Shown: positions 18,524 to 21,061 of the stretch, in pieces
Layout of the letters: each line of letters starts with the position of its first letter
How positions within the stretch are numbered: position 1 is the first letter of the stretch
Translations under genes and position numbers: made by a program
The notes under the pieces: model-generated
Databases searched by the model: none
What the model saw: only the letters and a program-made list of their open reading frames with translations
What the model was told of the DNA's origin: nothing
NCBI GenBank assembly: GCA_003647095.1
Contig: QMME01000019.1
Location: 1 to 21,061 of the forward strand
Length of the DNA: 21,061 nt
Direction of reading: 5' to 3'
Source: Deltaproteobacteria bacterium
GTDB taxonomy: Bacteria; Myxococcota; B64-G9

Positions 18524-21061
18524 ATGCCCGGCCCTTTCTTTCCCTCCAAGAAACACATCGCCAGCAGTGGCAGGTTCTCTAGGCTGGCACTGTCGATGGT
18601 GCTGTTGTCGACCGTTTGTTCTCCGGCAGGAGCCACCGAGGACGATCTCCTGGCACTGCTGCGGCAACAGCCGGAGCTGTCCAGTGCACTGGTGGAACGA
18701 GTGGATGACTGGTTCCTGCACCGGGGAGGCCAGGACGAACCGCAGCCGCTGTTGGAAGAACTGTCACGCCTGCCCGGCGACTCCGCACGCTATGCCTGGG
18801 TGGTGGCGGTCACCCACCGCGGCGAGGTGCAGCGGGGACACCAGGCCCTGGCCTGGCTCGGGCAACTGCTGGAAAAGAGCCGCCGGCTACGGGGCCGGGC
18901 GGCACGGCGGTTGACGGCCTCGTTGCAACTGGCCCGGGGGCGGGCCCACTTGTGGCTGGGGCACAACACCCGGGCCCTGGCCGACCTGCAAGACGCCGTG
19001 GATGGCATGCGCCGCGTCGACTACCGGCGTGGCCTGGTACGGGCCCTGGCACTGCTGGCCGACGGCCTGATCAACCATTCCCGCCGTCCCCGCGAGGCCC
19101 TGCCGGTGTTGAACGAACTGTTGGTGGAAGCCCGGGCTGCGGGAATGGCCGACCAGGCGGACCTGGCCACGGTGTTTTTCGAGCAGTGGCAACGCCAGGT
19201 CATGGAAGCCGAGGACTACTTCGGCCGGGCCCGCCACCTGCTGCAGCAGTTTCCCTCGCGCCTGGGAATCCCCCCCGACGCCGACCTGGTGGCTTTCGCC
19301 GACGATACCATCATCATGAACGGAGACACCGACGACCAACTACAGGTGGCACCTCCCTGGTTCGTTTCCTTCGATGGCCTGTTCACCCGCCGGCTGAAGC
19401 TTCCCCACCCCACCCTGGAACTGCGCGGCTCCCTGCTCGATCGCCAGCGGCGACTCTGGGCAGCCACCAACTGCGGGCTCTACCGCTATGACGACAACGT
19501 CTTCATCCACCTGTTCAACCCCGAGCTGGGGCCCGAGCGGGAAAACGGCATCGCCGGCATCCTGGCCCGGGAGCAGGGAAGACTGAAACAGGTACGGTTG
19601 CAGCTGGCATCCAACATCGTCAACGAGATAAAGCAGGGGCCCGACGGCCTGTTCTATGCGGCCACGGCGGGAGGACTGACCATCTTCACCGACAGCGGTG
19701 AAGTCAGGGAGCAACTCGGCCCCGGCCAGGCTCCCCTGCCCCGGGAACTGGAGAGAGTGGCTCCGGCCAGCGACGGTTCGCTGGCAGTGGCCTGGAGCGG
19801 AGGTTACGCGGTACGCGACCCCGGGGGGCACTGGCACCGCTACGACTTCACCTTCCCCGAGGCTTCCGGCCGGCCCGACGCCAAGCTGTTCGGCCTGCTC
19901 GCCGACGGCAGCGGCAGCATCTGGGTGCACGGCCTGGGGGGAGCCTTCGAACTGCGTTCCGGAAAGATCCGGCGCATCGTCGATCGGCGTTTCGCCGCCG
20001 TGACCCGCAACGTCAACCATGTCCTGCGAACCGCCGACGGCACCCTGTGGTTCGCCTCCACCGACGGCCTGTGCCGGCAATCGGGAAGGCACTGCGACAC
20101 CCTGTCGGCCCAGCGCTGGCTGCCCGCCGAGTGGACGCTCGATCTCCTGGCCGGTCCTCATGGCAGCATCTGGTTCAGTGCCTACCAGGGCGGGCTCTAC
20201 CGCTTGTTGCCCCCTTCCTCGTCGCGCCTGGTGGTGGCCGATGGACTGCGCCAGCCGGTCAACTACGACCTGTGTCGCCTGGCCGGCCACATCTACACCA
20301 CCCACGGTGAGGGCCTGTCCCGCTTCGAACCTGCCGGGAACAAGGTAGACAACTTCATCTCCGGGGCCGAGGGAATTCCCCCGGGAGAGCTGAATCACTG
20401 CCGGGAGACCGGAGACGGGCTGCTGGCACTGTGGGGCCCGGGAGTGCACTCCGGCAAGGCGGTGGTGCTGTTCGACGGCCAGCGAGGACGGCTGGTGGGA
20501 AGCGAACAGGGCATGCCCAACCAACCCATCGTCGCCCTGTGCACCCGGCAGCCCCGGCGTCTGTTGCTGGCCACCCGCGACCACCTGCTGTACCTGGACA
20601 CCGGGGAACAACGGCTGCGGCCGGCAAGGGAACTGGCCGGGCTGGCCGGGCGGCACGTGACCCAGCTGGCCTGTCGTCCCGCCGGCGAGGCCTGGGCCCT
20701 GACCCTCGACGGTCGCCTGGCCCGGCTGTCGGGGGAAGGTTTTTCCTGGGACGACTCCGCCCGCACGCTCCTGGGCGAGCCTCCCCGGCAACTGCTGCTG
20801 GCCCGGGGAGGAGAGTTCCTTCTCTTTTCCGATCGCCGGGCTCTGCGCCGGCGCCAGGACGGCTGGCAGGTGGTTCCCATCGGCTGCCCGGATTTCGACT
20901 TCGCCGTCCGCCAGGGTGCCGTTGATGCCCGGGGCCGGCTGTACCTGTCGAGCCAGAGTGGAGTGTTCGTCCTGCAGGACGACCTGTGTACCCGCCTGGG
21001 GGAAGCCGACGGCTTGACATCGAACACCGCCTTCGGACTGTTGCCGGACGGCGAGGATATA
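18524..21061 (+). CDS. Secreted/periplasmic beta-propeller sensor-like protein (C-terminus beyond window)
   Basis: The frame from the ATG at 18524 is open for 846 codons to the right edge. The first 40 residues have basic residues (KKH, GRFSR), a hydrophobic stretch LALSMVLLSTV and PAGA/TE, a likely signal peptide. Residues about 42-260 are helical and Leu/Ala/Arg-rich, like a TPR-type repeat region. From about 300, short repeats such as RLWAATNCGLYRYDD, GSIWVHGLGG, GTLWFASTDGL, GSIWFSAYQGGLYRL and RGRLYLSSQSGVFVL recur about every 40-60 residues. They match the two-component-regulator propeller (Reg_prop) style, with around a dozen blades, enough for two seven-bladed propellers. The last visible segment, GLTSNTAFGLLPDGED, is also typical. 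Such proteins usually end in a membrane helix plus a kinase, GGDEF or DNA-binding domain, which would lie outside this window. No strong Shine-Dalgarno was seen. Confidence 0.8.
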   Translation, partial: MPGPFFPSKKHIASSGRFSRLALSMVLLSTVCSPAGATEDDLLALLRQQPELSSALVERVDDWFLHRGGQDEPQPLLEELSRLPGDSARYAWVVAVTHRGEVQRGHQALAWLGQLLEKSRRLRGRAARRLTASLQLARGRAHLWLGHNTRALADLQDAVDGMRRVDYRRGLVRALALLADGLINHSRRPREALPVLNELLVEARAAGMADQADLATVFFEQWQRQVMEAEDYFGRARHLLQQFPSRLGIPPDADLVAFADDTIIMNGDTDDQLQVAPPWFVSFDGLFTRRLKLPHPTLELRGSLLDRQRRLWAATNCGLYRYDDNVFIHLFNPELGPERENGIAGILAREQGRLKQVRLQLASNIVNEIKQGPDGLFYAATAGGLTIFTDSGEVREQLGPGQAPLPRELERVAPASDGSLAVAWSGGYAVRDPGGHWHRYDFTFPEASGRPDAKLFGLLADGSGSIWVHGLGGAFELRSGKIRRIVDRRFAAVTRNVNHVLRTADGTLWFASTDGLCRQSGRHCDTLSAQRWLPAEWTLDLLAGPHGSIWFSAYQGGLYRLLPPSSSRLVVADGLRQPVNYDLCRLAGHIYTTHGEGLSRFEPAGNKVDNFISGAEGIPPGELNHCRETGDGLLALWGPGVHSGKAVVLFDGQRGRLVGSEQGMPNQPIVALCTRQPRRLLLATRDHLLYLDTGEQRLRPARELAGLAGRHVTQLACRPAGEAWALTLDGRLARLSGEGFSWDDSARTLLGEPPRQLLLARGGEFLLFSDRRALRRRQDGWQVVPIGCPDFDFAVRQGAVDARGRLYLSSQSGVFVLQDDLCTRLGEADGLTSNTAFGLLPDGEDI

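Noticed and set aside
16109..20791. Long antisense frames at 16109-17644 (plus) and 19340-20791 (minus)
   Set aside because: Low-complexity translations opposite well-supported FadL-like and propeller genes.

Overview
This 21 kb window comes from a high-GC bacterial chromosome. A FadL-type outer-membrane channel and a lipobox-bearing secreted protein point to a Gram-negative cell. The 8-cysteine repeat lipoprotein, the PilZ-domain proteins and the propeller sensor resemble what is common in Myxococcota and other former Deltaproteobacteria. That assignment is inference from gene style, since no rRNA or other marker is present. Genes are tightly packed, the longest gap is 264 bp (4370-4633), and no tRNA, rRNA, CRISPR array or insertion sequence was seen.

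Left arm (1-4369, minus strand): a four-gene operon read right to left. It encodes a GlcD-type FAD-linked 2-hydroxyacid dehydrogenase, a fused iron-sulfur protein (GlcF-like dicluster, 2x[4Fe-4S] ferredoxin and an MvhD-like tail), a LarA-family nickel-pincer racemase, and a radical SAM protein cut by the window edge. The logic is that the racemase interconverts 2-hydroxyacid enantiomers (lactate is the best guess), the flavoprotein oxidises one of them, and the iron-sulfur fusion carries the electrons away. A clear sigma70-like promoter (TTGCCT-17-TATACT) precedes it.

Middle (4525-12155, plus strand): a divergent promoter (TTGACA-17-TAGGAT) drives a 1,290-residue lipoprotein built from about 14 eight-cysteine repeats. 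A perfect intrinsic terminator ends this unit, and mfd, the transcription-repair coupling factor, follows.

Right arm (12169-21061): a signalling and carbon-metabolism neighbourhood. It holds a two-part PilZ protein (minus strand), an orphan REC-PAS-HisKA-HATPase-REC hybrid kinase (plus), acetate kinase and a FadL-family porin (minus, probably one transcript), a second PilZ protein paralogous to the first (plus), and a large secreted or periplasmic propeller sensor that runs off the right edge (plus). Acetate kinase could make ATP from the acetyl-phosphate end of pyruvate oxidation and so connect functionally with the hydroxyacid operon, although the two lie 10 kb apart.

The least ordinary items are the iron-sulfur/MvhD fusion in a LarA operon, the radical SAM protein with CX4CX2C spacing, the 8-Cys repeat lipoprotein, and the PilZ paralogue pair with a shared N-terminal domain. 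None can be called a new system from sequence alone.
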